64,000 nt of DNA from Lineus longissimus. Lineage: Eukaryota > Nemertea > Pilidiophora > Heteronemertea > Lineidae. The stretch spans positions 10,418,501 to 10,482,500 of the forward strand of contig NC_088315.1 in the NCBI RefSeq assembly GCF_910592395.1, written 5' to 3'. Below the pieces are notes generated by a model. The model was not told where the DNA came from and made no database searches. It saw nothing but the letters and a program-made list of their open reading frames with translations. Positions 10,702-21,640 of this stretch are shown here, in pieces. The stretch's first letter is position 1; every line of letters starts with the position of its first letter. The position numbers and the translations under genes were made by a program.

Positions 10702-11790
10702 TTAGTCACTTTTGACAATGGCCTGTTCTATAGGAGATACATCATATGGGTCACTTTTGACATTGGCCTGTTCTAAAGGAGATATGTCACATGGGTCAAT
10801 TTCGACACAGGCATGTTCTATAGGAGATATGTTACATGGGTCACTTTTGACAATGGCCTGTTCTAGAGGAGATACGTCATATTGCTCACTTTTGACATTG
10901 GCCTGTTCTATAGGAGATATGTCACATGGGTCACTTGTGACATTGGCCTGTTCTATAGGTGATATGTCACATGGGTCACTTTTGACATTGGCCTGTTCTA
11001 TAGGAGATATGTCACATGGGTCACTTTTGATATTGGCATGTTCTATAGGTGATATGTCACATGGGTCACTTTTGACATTGGCCTGTTCTATAGGAGATAT
11101 GTCACATGGGTCACTTTTGACATTGGCCTGTTCTATAGGTGATATGTCACATGGGTCAATTTTGACATTGGCCTGTTCTATAGGAGATATGTCACATGGG
11201 TCAATTTTGACATTGGCCTGTTCTATAGGAAATATGTAACATGGGTCACTTGTGACATTGGCCTGTTCTATAGGTGATATGTCACATGGGTCACTTTTGA
11301 CATTGGCCTGTTCTATAGGAGATACGTCATATTGCTCACTTTTGACATTGGCCTGTTCTATAGGTGATATGTCACATGGGTCACTTTTGATATTGGCATG
11401 TTCTATAGGTGATATGTCACATGGGTCACTTTTGACATTGGCCTGTTCTATAGGAGATATGTCACATGGGTCACTTTTGACATTGGCCTGTTCTATAGGT
11501 GATATGTCACATGGGTCAATTTTGACATTGGCCTGTTCTATAGGAGATATGTCACATGGGTCAATTTTGACATTGGCCTGTTCCAGAGGAGATATATCAC
11601 ATGGGTCACTTTTGACAATGGCCTGTTCTATAGGAGATATGTCACATGGATCTCTTTTGATATTGGTCTGTTCTATAGGAGATATGTCATATGTGTCAAT
11701 TTTGATATTGTTCTGTTCTATAGGTGATATGTCACATGGGAAGCTTTTGACATTGGTCTGTTCTATAGGATATATGTCAGATTGACGTAG
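10381..11790 (-). repeat. 31 tandem 45-bp units encoding CDISPIEQANVKSDP repeats (copy B)
   Basis: In the gene B frame there are 31 units of 15 residues with consensus CDISPIEQANVKSDP: 24 before the premature stop and 7 after. Variation is confined to a few positions (Q/H, N/I/C, V/I, K/T, S/I, DP/EQ). Almost every unit carries V/I-K-x-D/E, which fits the SUMOylation consensus psi-K-x-D/E, and an S-P dipeptide. Blocks of several units recur in order, indicating duplication of multi-unit segments. Confidence 0.93.
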
Positions 11791-13965
11791 TACACTTTTG
11801 AAACAGTTGATTTCTGCAGCTGGCAGATTAAAGTTCCCACTGAGGACATTTCTCTCCTCTCTAACATGAACAACTTGTAGGTCTCTTTCAGCCCTGACCT
11901 GCCCTGTAGCAGATGTGTTAGCTGGTTCAACTCTTCCATTAGACTGGTCAGCAGCAAACATGTCAATGAGTTCACTCGTAACATTTCCCTGCTGATAAGA
12001 ATGATGCTCAATAGAATCATGTATCAACCTTCGTTTCACAGCCAGCCGCCAAACTTTATATTCCTCAGTTTTCGCAGTACTACCCAGACCTAGAGTTTCA
12101 CTCCCATTGATACCAGACATTTTTGCAGCCGTGTCCTTGATATCCATGTCAGAACACCCTACTGCAGCGGGCAACTTCGATACCTTACTCTCAGTCTTTC
12201 TGCTGATCAAACATTCATTTGCCGCAAAACATGCAGGTTTTGGGTTTCGTCCATTTAGAGAATATTTGCTATTTAAATGATCGGTTAGTTCTACTGCAGG
12301 TTCTTCTGCCACAACAGTTAGTTCATGACGAGACAATGAACAAGAACTTTTCATAGCTTTGCCACGTTTTGGCTTTGAACGTTTATCCTTTCCGGGACTT
12401 TCAACAGACACCTTCAAAGATTTGCGCGTACCATGATTGTGGCTGCGCTTATGTTTTTGTAAGTCAGACTCACTCTTGAAGATTTTATGACAATATTTAC
12501 AGTTGAAGTTGAGTTGGAATGGTTTGTCTCTGGCATGAATACCAATATGTCTGACAAGAGCCAGCTTTGAGACAAATGATTTATCACATTGTACACATCT
12601 GAATGGTTTTTCTCCTGTGTGAATGTGAACGTGATGGCGAAGAGCCTGCTGAGAGCAAAATGGTTTTTCACACTGTATATATCTGAATGGTTTTTCTCCT
12701 GTGTGAATACCTTTATGAGTTAATAGATTTCCCTTCTGTGAAAATGATTTTTCACAATGACTGCACTGAAATGGTTTTTCTCCCGAGTGAATACGTTCAT
12801 GCCTCAATAATGTTCCCTTCTGTGAAAATGATTTCTCACAATATTTGCATTGGAATGGTTTTTCTCCTGTGTGAATATTTTCATGAGACAATAAAGTTAC
12901 CTTCTGTGAAAATGATTTTTCACAATGACTGCACTGAAATGGTTTTTCTCCCGAGTGAATACGTTCATGCCTCAATAATGTTCCCTTCTGTGAAATTGAT
13001 TTCTCACAATATTTGCATTGGATTGGTTTTTCTCCTGTGTGAATATGTTCATGAGACAATAAAGTTACCTTCTGTGAAAATGATTTCTCACAATATGAGC
13101 ATTGGAATGGTTTTCCTCCTGTGTGAATACGTTGATGATGTGATAGGTTTCGCTTGCGTGAAAATGATTTTTCACAATATTTGCACTGAAATGGTTTTTC
13201 TCCTGAGTGAATACGTTCATGCCTCAATAATGTTCCCTTCTGTGAAAATGATTTCTCACAATATTTGCACTGAAATGGTTTTTCTCCTGTGTGAATATGT
13301 TCATGAGACAATAAAGTCACCTTCCGTGAAAATGATTTCTCACAATATTTGCATTGGAATGGTTTTTCTCCTGTGTGAATACGTTTATGACGCGATAGAT
13401 TTCGCTTGTGTGAAAATGATTTTTCACAATATTTGCACTGAAATGGTTTTTCTCCTGAGTGAATACGTTCATGCCTCAATAATGTTCCCTTCCGTGAAAA
13501 TGATTTTGCACAATATTTGCACTGAAATGGTTTTTCTCCTGAGTGAATACGTTCATGCCTCAATAATGTTCCCTTCCGTGAAAATGACTGCTCACAATAT
13601 TTGCATTGGAATGGTTTTTCTCCTGTGTGAATATGTTCATGAGACAATAAAGTTACCTTGTGTGAAAATGATTTCTCACAATATTTGCATTGGAATGGTT
13701 TTTCTCCTGTGTGAATACGTTCATGCCTCGATAATGTTCCATTCTGTAAAAATGATTTCTCACAATAATTGCACTGAAATGGTTTTTCTCCTGTGTGAAT
13801 ACGTTTATGACGTGATAGAGATCCCTTCGCTGAAAATGATTTCTCACAATATTTGCATTGGAATGGTTTTTCTCCTGTGTGAATACGAATATGTTCAACG
13901 AGACGATGCTCAGTTGAAAAAGATTTCTCGCATTGTACACAAGTAAAGGATGATTTAGGTGCCAT
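10702..13965 (-). CDS. C2H2 zinc-finger protein, copy B (truncated by nonsense change)
   Basis: Single-exon frame of 1,087 codons starting MAPKSSFTCVQC at 13,965. Residues about 8-515 hold 18 C2H2 fingers with TGEKPF/SGEKPF linkers. Finger 16 has lost its first cysteine (Tyr codon at 12,679-12,681; Cys in copy C). Then come a basic stretch KDKRSKPKRGKAMK (likely nuclear localisation), a serine-rich linker, and from about residue 725 the 15-residue repeat array. The stop TAA at 10,702-10,704 replaces the CCA (Pro) codon of a normal unit, and coding similarity to copy C continues beyond it. The product is probably a nuclear DNA-binding regulator with a sumoylatable tail; that role is inferred from domains only. 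It may be a recent pseudogene. Confidence 0.85.
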   Translation of the reverse strand: MAPKSSFTCVQCEKSFSTEHRLVEHIRIHTGEKPFQCKYCEKSFSAKGSLSRHKRIHTGEKPFQCNYCEKSFLQNGTLSRHERIHTGEKPFQCKYCEKSFSHKVTLLSHEHIHTGEKPFQCKYCEQSFSRKGTLLRHERIHSGEKPFQCKYCAKSFSRKGTLLRHERIHSGEKPFQCKYCEKSFSHKRNLSRHKRIHTGEKPFQCKYCEKSFSRKVTLLSHEHIHTGEKPFQCKYCEKSFSQKGTLLRHERIHSGEKPFQCKYCEKSFSRKRNLSHHQRIHTGGKPFQCSYCEKSFSQKVTLLSHEHIHTGEKPIQCKYCEKSISQKGTLLRHERIHSGEKPFQCSHCEKSFSQKVTLLSHENIHTGEKPFQCKYCEKSFSQKGTLLRHERIHSGEKPFQCSHCEKSFSQKGNLLTHKGIHTGEKPFRYIQCEKPFCSQQALRHHVHIHTGEKPFRCVQCDKSFVSKLALVRHIGIHARDKPFQLNFNCKYCHKIFKSESDLQKHKRSHNHGTRKSLKVSVESPGKDKRSKPKRGKAMKSSCSLSRHELTVVAEEPAVELTDHLNSKYSLNGRNPKPACFAANECLISRKTESKVSKLPAAVGCSDMDIKDTAAKMSGINGSETLGLGSTAKTEEYKVWRLAVKRRLIHDSIEHHSYQQGNVTSELIDMFAADQSNGRVEPANTSATGQVRAERDLQVVHVREERNVLSGNFNLPAAEINCFKSVLRQSDIYPIEQTNVKSFPCDISPIEQNNIKIDTYDISPIEQTNIKRDPCDISPIEQAIVKSDPCDISPLEQANVKIDPCDISPIEQANVKIDPCDISPIEQANVKSDPCDISPIEQANVKSDPCDISPIEHANIKSDPCDISPIEQANVKSEQYDVSPIEQANVKSDPCDISPIEQANVTSDPCYIFPIEQANVKIDPCDISPIEQANVKIDPCDISPIEQANVKSDPCDISPIEQANVKSDPCDISPIEHANIKSDPCDISPIEQANVKSDPCDISPIEQANVTSDPCDISPIEQANVKSEQYDVSPLEQAIVKSDPCNISPIEHACVEIDPCDISPLEQANVKSDPYDVSPIEQAIVKSD

Positions 13966-14510
13966 TCTGGTGCTTTTTAGCGGCTAAATGTCGCCGCAAT
14001 ATTCAGGCCAATACAAAGTCCTCGTGCTTGAACAATCTAACATAGATTTCAAATTGAAATACAAGTACTGTCATTGCTTAGCAAGGACTCCTTGCCAGCT
14101 ATGTCGTAAACTGTTTACGAACCTAACCTGTTAAAATTACTCTATGACTACTGAATTACATGTGCTGCAAACATGGCATTGAAAGTGTGCTCCATTGCTT
14201 TGTTTGTTCCACAGATTCCGTCAATGACCTTTTTTCCCTTTCAAATTATTCCACTTCTCGATCATCTGTCCAACCAACTGGGGTCTTATCTGCTATTTTT
14301 GCGGGTTTTGCACGACAAGTTTTCTTAGGTGCGTTCACGGTTTGGAGACATTTTCACTCTTGTTTTGATAGTGATTTATCATCAGTGACCTCTGCGACCA
14401 CACCTACGAATGAAAAAGAATATGAGAGTATACATGTGCACAAATTGTTTAAATGCTTGATTACAGCCAATATACCTCTACCAGATTGTGTTAGCATATA
14501 TTTACAAGAT
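13966..14510. other. Conserved 5' flank of zinc-finger unit B
   Basis: Near-identical to the flanks at 622 and 30,466. The short protein-like minus-strand frame of units A and C is interrupted here by an in-frame TAA (GAAGTGGAATAA on the minus strand), so it is not maintained. No other gene seen. Confidence 0.6.
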
Positions 14511-15615
14511 AATAATAATAATAATAATAAATGAGTCTCTTATAAAGCGCTGTTCAATGGTAGTCCTTGCTCACAGTGCTCCCTCCCCAAAAGCTCTCAC
14601 AAACAGCCATGTCTTTATAGCTCGTTTGAATTGTTCAGTGTCCTCAGAGTCTCGAATGTGGCATGGAAGAGTGTTCCATAACCACGGTCCATAGCTTTTG
14701 AAACTGCGGTCACCAAATAACGTTTTGGTTCTCGGAACCTCTAGTTCTATGAAGGAAGTGGACTGGGTCCTGCGAGGAGGAGGTTTTCTAGAAATGAGGT
14801 CCATCAGATACTGGGGAGCTGCACCTTGCAGGCACTTGTGCACCTGAAGCAACACCTTAAAGTCAATCCTTTCTGCTACAGGCAACCAATGAAGCTTGAT
14901 CAGTGTAGGTGTTATATGATCAAACTTTCTAACTCTGCAAACAATGCGAGCAGCGGAATTTTGTAACGGACAAAGTGTCTTTTTCGGTAGACCAGCAAGT
15001 AACCCGTTGTTAGAGTCAAGGCGAGAGGTCACGAAGGCATGGACCAGGCGTTCCCGGCTGTCTTAGTAAAGGTACCTACTGAAACGGCCAATATAATACA
15101 AACTGGCATATGCAGCATTGCATATTTTCTTTATCTGTGCTTGCATTGTCATGCCCTGGTCCAGAAGAACCCCAAGATCCCTGACACAGTTCGACTTGGG
15201 TACCGATACTCCATCAACCGATATTTCGGCAATAGATCCAATTCTGCGTGGTGAAACAATGTTAATCATGTCCGTTTTCGGGGCGTTGAGCGCCAGCTTG
15301 TTTTCAATTAACCAGTCCTTCACATCACTGACACATGATTCCACGCGCGTTACCATCCGCTTGCTCTGCAACCCATCGCCACAGCGGGCTGACGCTTCAA
15401 GCTGGTTATCTTCAGCATATAATTGGCATGGTATGCTGTGGTTTTGCATTACAGCACTGAGTGGTAACGTGTATATTGTGAACAAAACAGGGCCCAGAAC
15501 TGAGCCCTGGGGAACACCGCACTTGAGACCAACAGGGTCCGAGCACATGTTGCCAATTGCAACCGAAAGCTCCCTGCCTTCGAGATATGACACAAACCAC
15601 TGCAATGCTCTGTCC
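14511..15615 (-). mobile_element. 5'-truncated CR1/L2-like LINE with degraded reverse transcriptase
   Basis: Unit C has the uninterrupted site ACAAGATGCCCAC near 31,006, and here about 1.1 kb is inserted. On the minus strand, 15,605-15,063 encodes the late part of a non-LTR reverse transcriptase: CGVPQGSVLGPVLF and the catalytic-loop region YAEDNQ, where active enzymes have YADD. After a short break, 15,032-14,571 encodes the typical 3' end (LHWLPVAERI, SYGPWLWNTLP). The 3' terminus is an (ATT)n-type microsatellite at 14,511-14,530. Element length, truncation and the D-to-E change say it is dead. CR1 versus L2 assignment is from memory of the family and is not certain. Confidence 0.88.
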
Positions 15616-15879
15616 GATGCCCACTAAATGAGCAAAGAACCAGGTTTCAAACACTGATCATGTGGATTTTGGGTGAACAATGGCAGCCAGCAGCCATCTA
15701 GGAATTTGGATCTGGCACAAATTCCGACCATTCAGATTGATTTGGATAAATGAGAGGTGTCATTAGAAATCACTCCTGATGAACTAATCAACGCAGATGG
15801 AGGACTTCACCAGATTTTGAAGCATGTGGGAATCAGATTATGACCAGTTTCCGCACGTGGGAAGCGGACTATGAAAGAA

Positions 15880-16860
15880 GTCGGCTTGCGAGTGTCAGAT
15901 TATAGATAGTGTCAGGGAGTGGAAATTAAGATTATGATAGTTTAAGTGTTTGGGAATCAGATTATGAATGGTGTTAGGGAGTGAGAATTAGATTATAAAT
16001 GGCGTCAGGGAATGGGAATCAGATTACGAATGGTGTCAAGGAGTGGGCATTAAGGTTATGAATGGTTTTACCATGTAGGAATTAGATTATGAATGGTGTC
16101 AAGGAATGGGAATAAGATTGTGAATGGTTTTAGCATGAGGGAATTAGGATTATAAATGGTTTAAGCACGTTGGATCAGATTGTGAATGGTTTTAGGAAAT
16201 GGGAATTCAGATTATGAATTGTTCAGGCATATGGGAATCAGAATATGAATTGTGTCAAATGTTAGGGAGTGGGAATTATGATCATGAATGGTTCAGCATG
16301 TTGGAATCAGATTATGAATGTTGTCAGGGAATGGGAATCGAATTATGAAAGCTGTCAGTGTCAGGGAATGAAAATTAGTTTATGAATGATTTTAGCCTGT
16401 GAGAATTAGAATTATGAATGGTTTTAGGATGTGGGATCAGATTGTGACTGAATGGTTTTAGGATCAGGTAATTTAGGTTTGCAATGGTTTTAGCATGTGG
16501 GAATCAGATAATGAATTGTGTCAAATGTCAGGGAGTGGGAATTAAGATTATAAATGATTTTAGCATGTGGGCATCAGATCATGAATGTTTTCAGGGGCTG
16601 AGAATCGAATTATGAATGCTGCAGGGAATGGAGATTAGAAAATAACTACTTTTCACCTGTGTGAATAATGATTCTGAATGCTATCAGCGTTTTGGAATTA
16701 GATTATGAATGTTGGCAGTGAGTGAGAATCAGATTATAAATGTTGTCAGGGTATGAAAATCAGATGATGAATGGTGTTAGAGAGTGGGAATCAGATTGTG
16801 AGTGGTTTCATGGGTTAGGAATCAGATTGTGACTTGTGTCTGTACGTAAGAATCACAAAA
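15880..16860. repeat. Degenerate ~30-bp tandem repeat array (unit B)
   Basis: Same loose GGGAATCAGATTATGAATG family as in unit A, without the interrupting TTAA MITE (empty site at 16,161-16,164). It runs longer at the right, to about 16,860. Confidence 0.8.
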
Positions 16861-17632
16861 TTCATCATTTACATATACACTAAACGCACTGATCAGCAAG
16901 ACACATGCAATGAAAACCATTGAATTTTATGACAAAAAGTACATGCAAACTGCTTCAAAAGCATGGAAAGTATCCTCAAGGAAAGTTTTTTTGTGTTCAA
17001 ATGAAGTCTCCGCAGGCTGAAATTTCATTTTCATCTGGAAGTTGAGCTTTCTTAGTGACGGAGAAATCAGCTCGTGCAACCTGGAGCCTCGGATCAGACA
17101 CTTGAACAGTATTCTTATTTTACCTGCTACTTCTTTGCCTAAGATGCTATTTCCTCATTGGTGTATTTGTATCCTCAACAGTGTTGTGAAGCAATGCTGC
17201 CTGGAATAAATTGAGATGCATATTGGCATTATCATATATATGTCAATAAGAAATGCTTTGCTTGATGGAGCCAGTTTTACGAATAACGTTACCTAATACA
17301 ACATATATAAAGGAATAATGCAAGGAAAGAAACTTATCAAAATGATTTTCGTCCACCATTGCTTGGATCTCTAGTGCCAGTTAGAAACATCTATATTGAG
17401 GTTTGATGACTAATCAATTTCCTCAAAAGAAATGCCTTGGTTAAAGGAACCAATACTAAACTGTTGGGATTGGTTGAGGTATCAATTTCTATTCTGAAAC
17501 GGCTCATATCAAACAACCAACAATGAGATTTTAAATGCTTTTAAGTTTTTGACTGATTCCGTATGCACCAACCCAAGCAGTTTTGGTAGCCTAACCATAA
17601 CGGTTGAATTCAAAACAAAGCTTCGTTGGCAC

Positions 17633-17791
17633 TGTTTCAGGACGGGGTAATATATTCTTTAAAACCACGGATTTATGCAACATCAAATATTAATCATAAA
17701 ATACAGGAAGCCATCTTAGAAGCCCTGAACGTTGTTGTAGTTGTTTCCATGCCCGATTCCGGGCTAGCCTGAACAAGCTGATTATGAGACA
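17633..17791. mobile_element. 159-bp insertion with TG..CA ends and 5-bp duplication
   Basis: Unit A reads TTGGCACAAAGTGC near 3,416-3,429. Here 159 bp starting TGTTTCAGG and ending ATGAGACA is flanked by GGCAC on both sides (17,628-17,632 and 17,792-17,796). TG..CA ends with a 5-bp TSD are what a short solo LTR would look like. A small MITE is the alternative. Confidence 0.6.
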
Positions 17792-18002
17792 GGCACAAAG
17801 TGCACTTAATACACTGTAAAATTGCGGTTCAGTATAAATCTAGAATTTTTCACGGGTCGTGGTCAACCAAGATAGCCAATCTACAATGGAGTTGGAAGAG
17901 CGATATAACACAGACTGTCCGAGCAAATGACCAGCGTAGATGGGGAAAATGAGAACAAAAAGTAAATAGAGTTTAAATTTCTAATCAGCGGAGTCAGATT
18001 CG

Positions 18003-18250
18003 GACTAGGGTCCTCAGCATCAATGGCGGGTGTGCAAACCACGAGGATATGTCTACTTAGCGATACTCGGGTCCTCAGCATCAATGGCAGGCGTGCAAAC
18101 CATGAGGCTATGTCTACTAAGCGATACTCTGGTCCTCAGCATCAATGGCAGGCGTGTGAACCACAAGGCTATGTCTACTTAGCGATACTCGGGTCTTCAG
18201 CATCAATGGCAGGCGTGCAAACCACAAGGCTATGTCTACTTAGCGATACT
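18003..18250. repeat. 61-bp minisatellite, about 4 copies (unit B)
   Basis: Paralogue of the 3,648-4,100 array with fewer copies. The units share the CTCAGCATCAATGGC core. Confidence 0.88.
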
Positions 18251-19069
18251 AAGTCGAAAGCAATGTCATATTAAACGAGAGAAGCACATTCCCGGCAACA
18301 TTTCTGACGCACCCCCTTTAATACTATCATGAAACCGATTCTAGGGCATTTGCCCCCCGGACATCTGCCCCCCGGATCTTTCCCCCCGGATTTTTGCCTC
18401 CCGGACATTAGCCCCCCTAGGACTTCTGCCCCCCTAGGACATCTGCCCCCCGGACATTTGCCCCCCGGACATTAGCCCCCCTAGGACTTCTGCCCCCCTA
18501 GGACATCTGCCCCCGGACATTTTCCCCCCGGACATTAGCCCCCCTAGGACTTCTGCCCCCCTAGGACGTCTGCCCCCCGGACATTTACCACCGGGGACAG
18601 TCAAAGAGAACTTGGATGAGTCGGTCAGTCCAAGAGTAGCAGGATGATCAGCTTTGGCCTGTATTAATAGATTTAAGAGCATACTTATGTGCATTACTCC
18701 AGGGCAATCCATAGGTCAAATGTAAGAATGGTAAGGATTGCTGTATTTCTTTTAAATGAAAATTACTGAAGGTAGCAGAATTACTGAAGGTAGCAGGTAG
18801 GCCACCCTTCAGTAATTTTCAGCACAAAATAATTTAAATAATGATTACCTTCTTTGACCTGTACTATAACTTCATTTCTTGATTGGTTGTGATGGTGGAA
18901 GGAGACGGAGGTGTCATGTGAAGTTTTCTATTTTAATCAAACAACAAACACGTTTCAAAACATCAGATATACATGTACATGTACTAAAAATAGATTTACA
19001 GAAACATTGTATGACAGAGGCATTTCTCAGAAAAGGAGTATCATTAGGCCACTTTAAAAAATGAATGAA

Positions 19070-21640
19070 ACGGCCAGGGGCCATTGTGCTCACCGTATAC
19101 ATCTTTTAGTAGGCAGGATCATGCTTAGTTTAGAGGTGAATATGGTGAACACAATCAGGCATGAAGACTTTTTTTAGATGTGTATTGATGTCAAGTAATA
19201 AGACAGGGCAGTATATATAAGTTTATGATCCAACCAATAATTGTCTATGACATCAACAAGATCAATATCGTGTGATTGCTAAGAGTCCCTGCAATAAAAA
19301 ATTCATCGAAAAAAAGTCATTAATAAGCAAGATATTGCACGTCCTACTTTTTCAGTTTTGACCCCCTGGTGGCCAAATCAAGAATCAGATGAGGCCAAAA
19401 TTCGGTGTCAGAGATTATCTGATGTAGGGGGTTACATGTACCAACTTTCAAGTTCATAGCTTCAGCAGTTAAGAAACGTGCCATAGTTACACTCTAATGG
19501 CCAATTTACGCCATTTGACCTCTGTGACCTAGAAAAGGAGGTCAAATCCAAAAATCGTAGGACATGTGGTGTATCCTTGCTAGAAGTCCCTGCCATAAAA
19601 ATTTTATCGAAAACAATTCACTCAAATAAGCAAGATATTGCACTTCTTCCTTTTTCCATTATGGCCCCCTGGTGGCCGAATAAAGAATCAGATCAGGCCA
19701 AAATTCGGCATCAAAGGTTATCTGATGTAGGGGGTTATATGCACCAAGTTTCAAGTTCATAGCTTTACTGGTTAAGAAACGTGCCATAGTTTACACTCCA
19801 ACGGCCAATTTACGCCATATGACCTCTGTGACCTTGAAAAGTAGGTCAAATTGAAAACCCGTAAGACATGTGATGTATTCTTCCTAAGAGTACCTACCAT
19901 AAAAATTTTATCGAAAACAAGTCACTTATAAGCGAGATATCACACTTTAGATATCCACTTTTGGCCCCCTGGTGGCAAAGTTGAGAATCAGATCAAACTG
20001 AAATTCAGCACCAGAGGCTATGTGATATAGGGGGTTATATGTACCAAGTTTCAAGTTCATAGCTTTAGTGGTTAAGAAACGTGCCATGTTTACACTCTAA
20101 CGGCCAATTTACGCCATATGACCTCTGTGAACTTGAAAAGTAGGTCAAATTAAAAACCCGTATGATATAAGATGTATATTTGCTATGAGTACCTACAACA
20201 CAAGTTTCATCGAAAACAAGTCACTAATAAGCGAGATATCACACTTTTTAGATATCGACATTTGGCCCCCTGGTGGCCAAGTTGAGAATCAGATCGGACC
20301 GAAATTCAGTGTCAGAGGTCACCTGACCTAGGGGGTGCTGTGTACAAAGTTTTAAGTTCATAGCCCTAGCGGTTAAGAAACGTGCCACTGTTTTTTAAAT
20401 AGGATACGACGACGGACGACGGACGACGACGACGGACGACGGACACTGCGGTATTACATAAGACTCCCCTACAGTGAGCCAAAAATCAAGAAAATGTAAG
20501 ATACAAGTCAGAAAAGACAAAAGGGAAAAGATAAAAAATAATAAAATAAAAAAATATTTTTGGCCGTCCCTGACCGGGGTTTGAACTCACGACCTTTGGA
20601 TTGCCACAACACGAAAAACACAAAACATGCAATTTCGGCCATATCTGTGTCTGCGTTGTGACCTCTGTGACCTCGACAAGTAGGTCAAATTATAAACCCA
20701 TATGATATATGATGTATCCTTGCTATGAGTACCTACCACAAAAGTTTTATCGAAAACAAGTCATCAATAAGCGAGATATCACACTTTTTAGATATCCACA
20801 TTCGACCCCCTGGTGGCCAAATTGAGAATCAGATCGGACCGATATTCAGCACAGGAGGTTATCTGATATAGGGGGTTATATGTACCAAGTTTCAAGTTCA
20901 TAGCTGTGGCGGTTGAGAAACGTGCCATAGTTACGCTGAAACAGCCAATTTATGCCATTTGACCTCTGCAACCTTGAAAAGTAGGTCAAATTAAAAAATT
21001 GTACGATATATGATGTATCCTTGCTATGAGTACCCACCACGAAAGTTTTATTGAAAACAAGTTATTGATAAGCGAATTATCACACTTTTTAGGTATCCAC
21101 ATTCGGCCCCCTGGTGGCCAAGTTGAGAATCAGATCAGACTGAAATTCAGCACCAGAGGTTATCTGGTATAGGGGGTTATATGTATTAAGTTTCAAGTTC
21201 ATAGCTGTGGAGGTTGAAAAACGTGCCATAGTTACACTGAAACAGCCAATTTACGCCATTTGACCTCTGTGACCTTGAAAAGTAGGTCAAATTAAAAACC
21301 CGTATGATATATGATGTATCCTTGCTATGAGTACCTACCACAAAAATTTTATTCCAAACAAGTCATTAATAAGCGAGATATCACACTTTTTAGATATCTA
21401 CATTCGGCCCCCTGGTGGCCAAATTAAGAATCAGATCGGACCGAAATTTAGTGTCACAGGTCATCTGACCAAGGGAGTTCTGTGTACAAAGTTACAAGTT
21501 CATAGGCTTAGCGGTTAAGAAACGTGCCACTGTTTTTGAAACAGGATACGACGACGACGACGACGGACGACGACGAAGACAGACGACAACGGACGACGGA
21601 CACTGCGGTATTGTAAAGACTCCCCTACGGTGAGCCAAAA
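19070..21640. repeat. ~300-bp tandem repeat block nested in the 18,337-22,210 element
   Basis: About seven units each contain CCCCCTGGTGGCC, CCAAGTTTCAAGTTCATAGC, GTTAAGAAACGTGCCA and TGACCTCTGTGACCTTGAAA. Core positions near 19,361, 19,664, 19,963, 20,266, 20,814, 21,111 and 21,406 give a ~300-bp period. The larger gap at 20,266-20,814 is explained by an interposed terminus-like segment and a tRNA-like fragment. It starts near GGCCAGGGGCCATTGTGCTC and ends near CTCCCCTACGGTGAGCC after a (GACGACG)n stretch. Confidence 0.8.
20561..20606 (-). mobile_element. tRNA-derived SINE fragment (3' half of a tRNA-like head)
   Basis: On the minus strand GTCGTGAGTTCAAACCCCGG resembles a T-arm with a pol III B box (GTTCAAACC), followed by an acceptor-like stretch and an A/T-rich tail at 20,500-20,560. 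Only half a tRNA is visible, so it is not called as a tRNA gene. Confidence 0.45.

Noticed and set aside
10712-11785. Plus-strand frames of repeated LACSIGDMSHGSLLT
   Set aside because: Antisense of the 45-bp array. Because the unit is a multiple of three, any stop-free frame repeats. The sense frame continues an intact zinc-finger protein.
20561-20606. Minus-strand tRNA gene
   Set aside because: T-arm and acceptor-like part only, no anticodon arm or 5' half can be folded. Treated as a SINE fragment.
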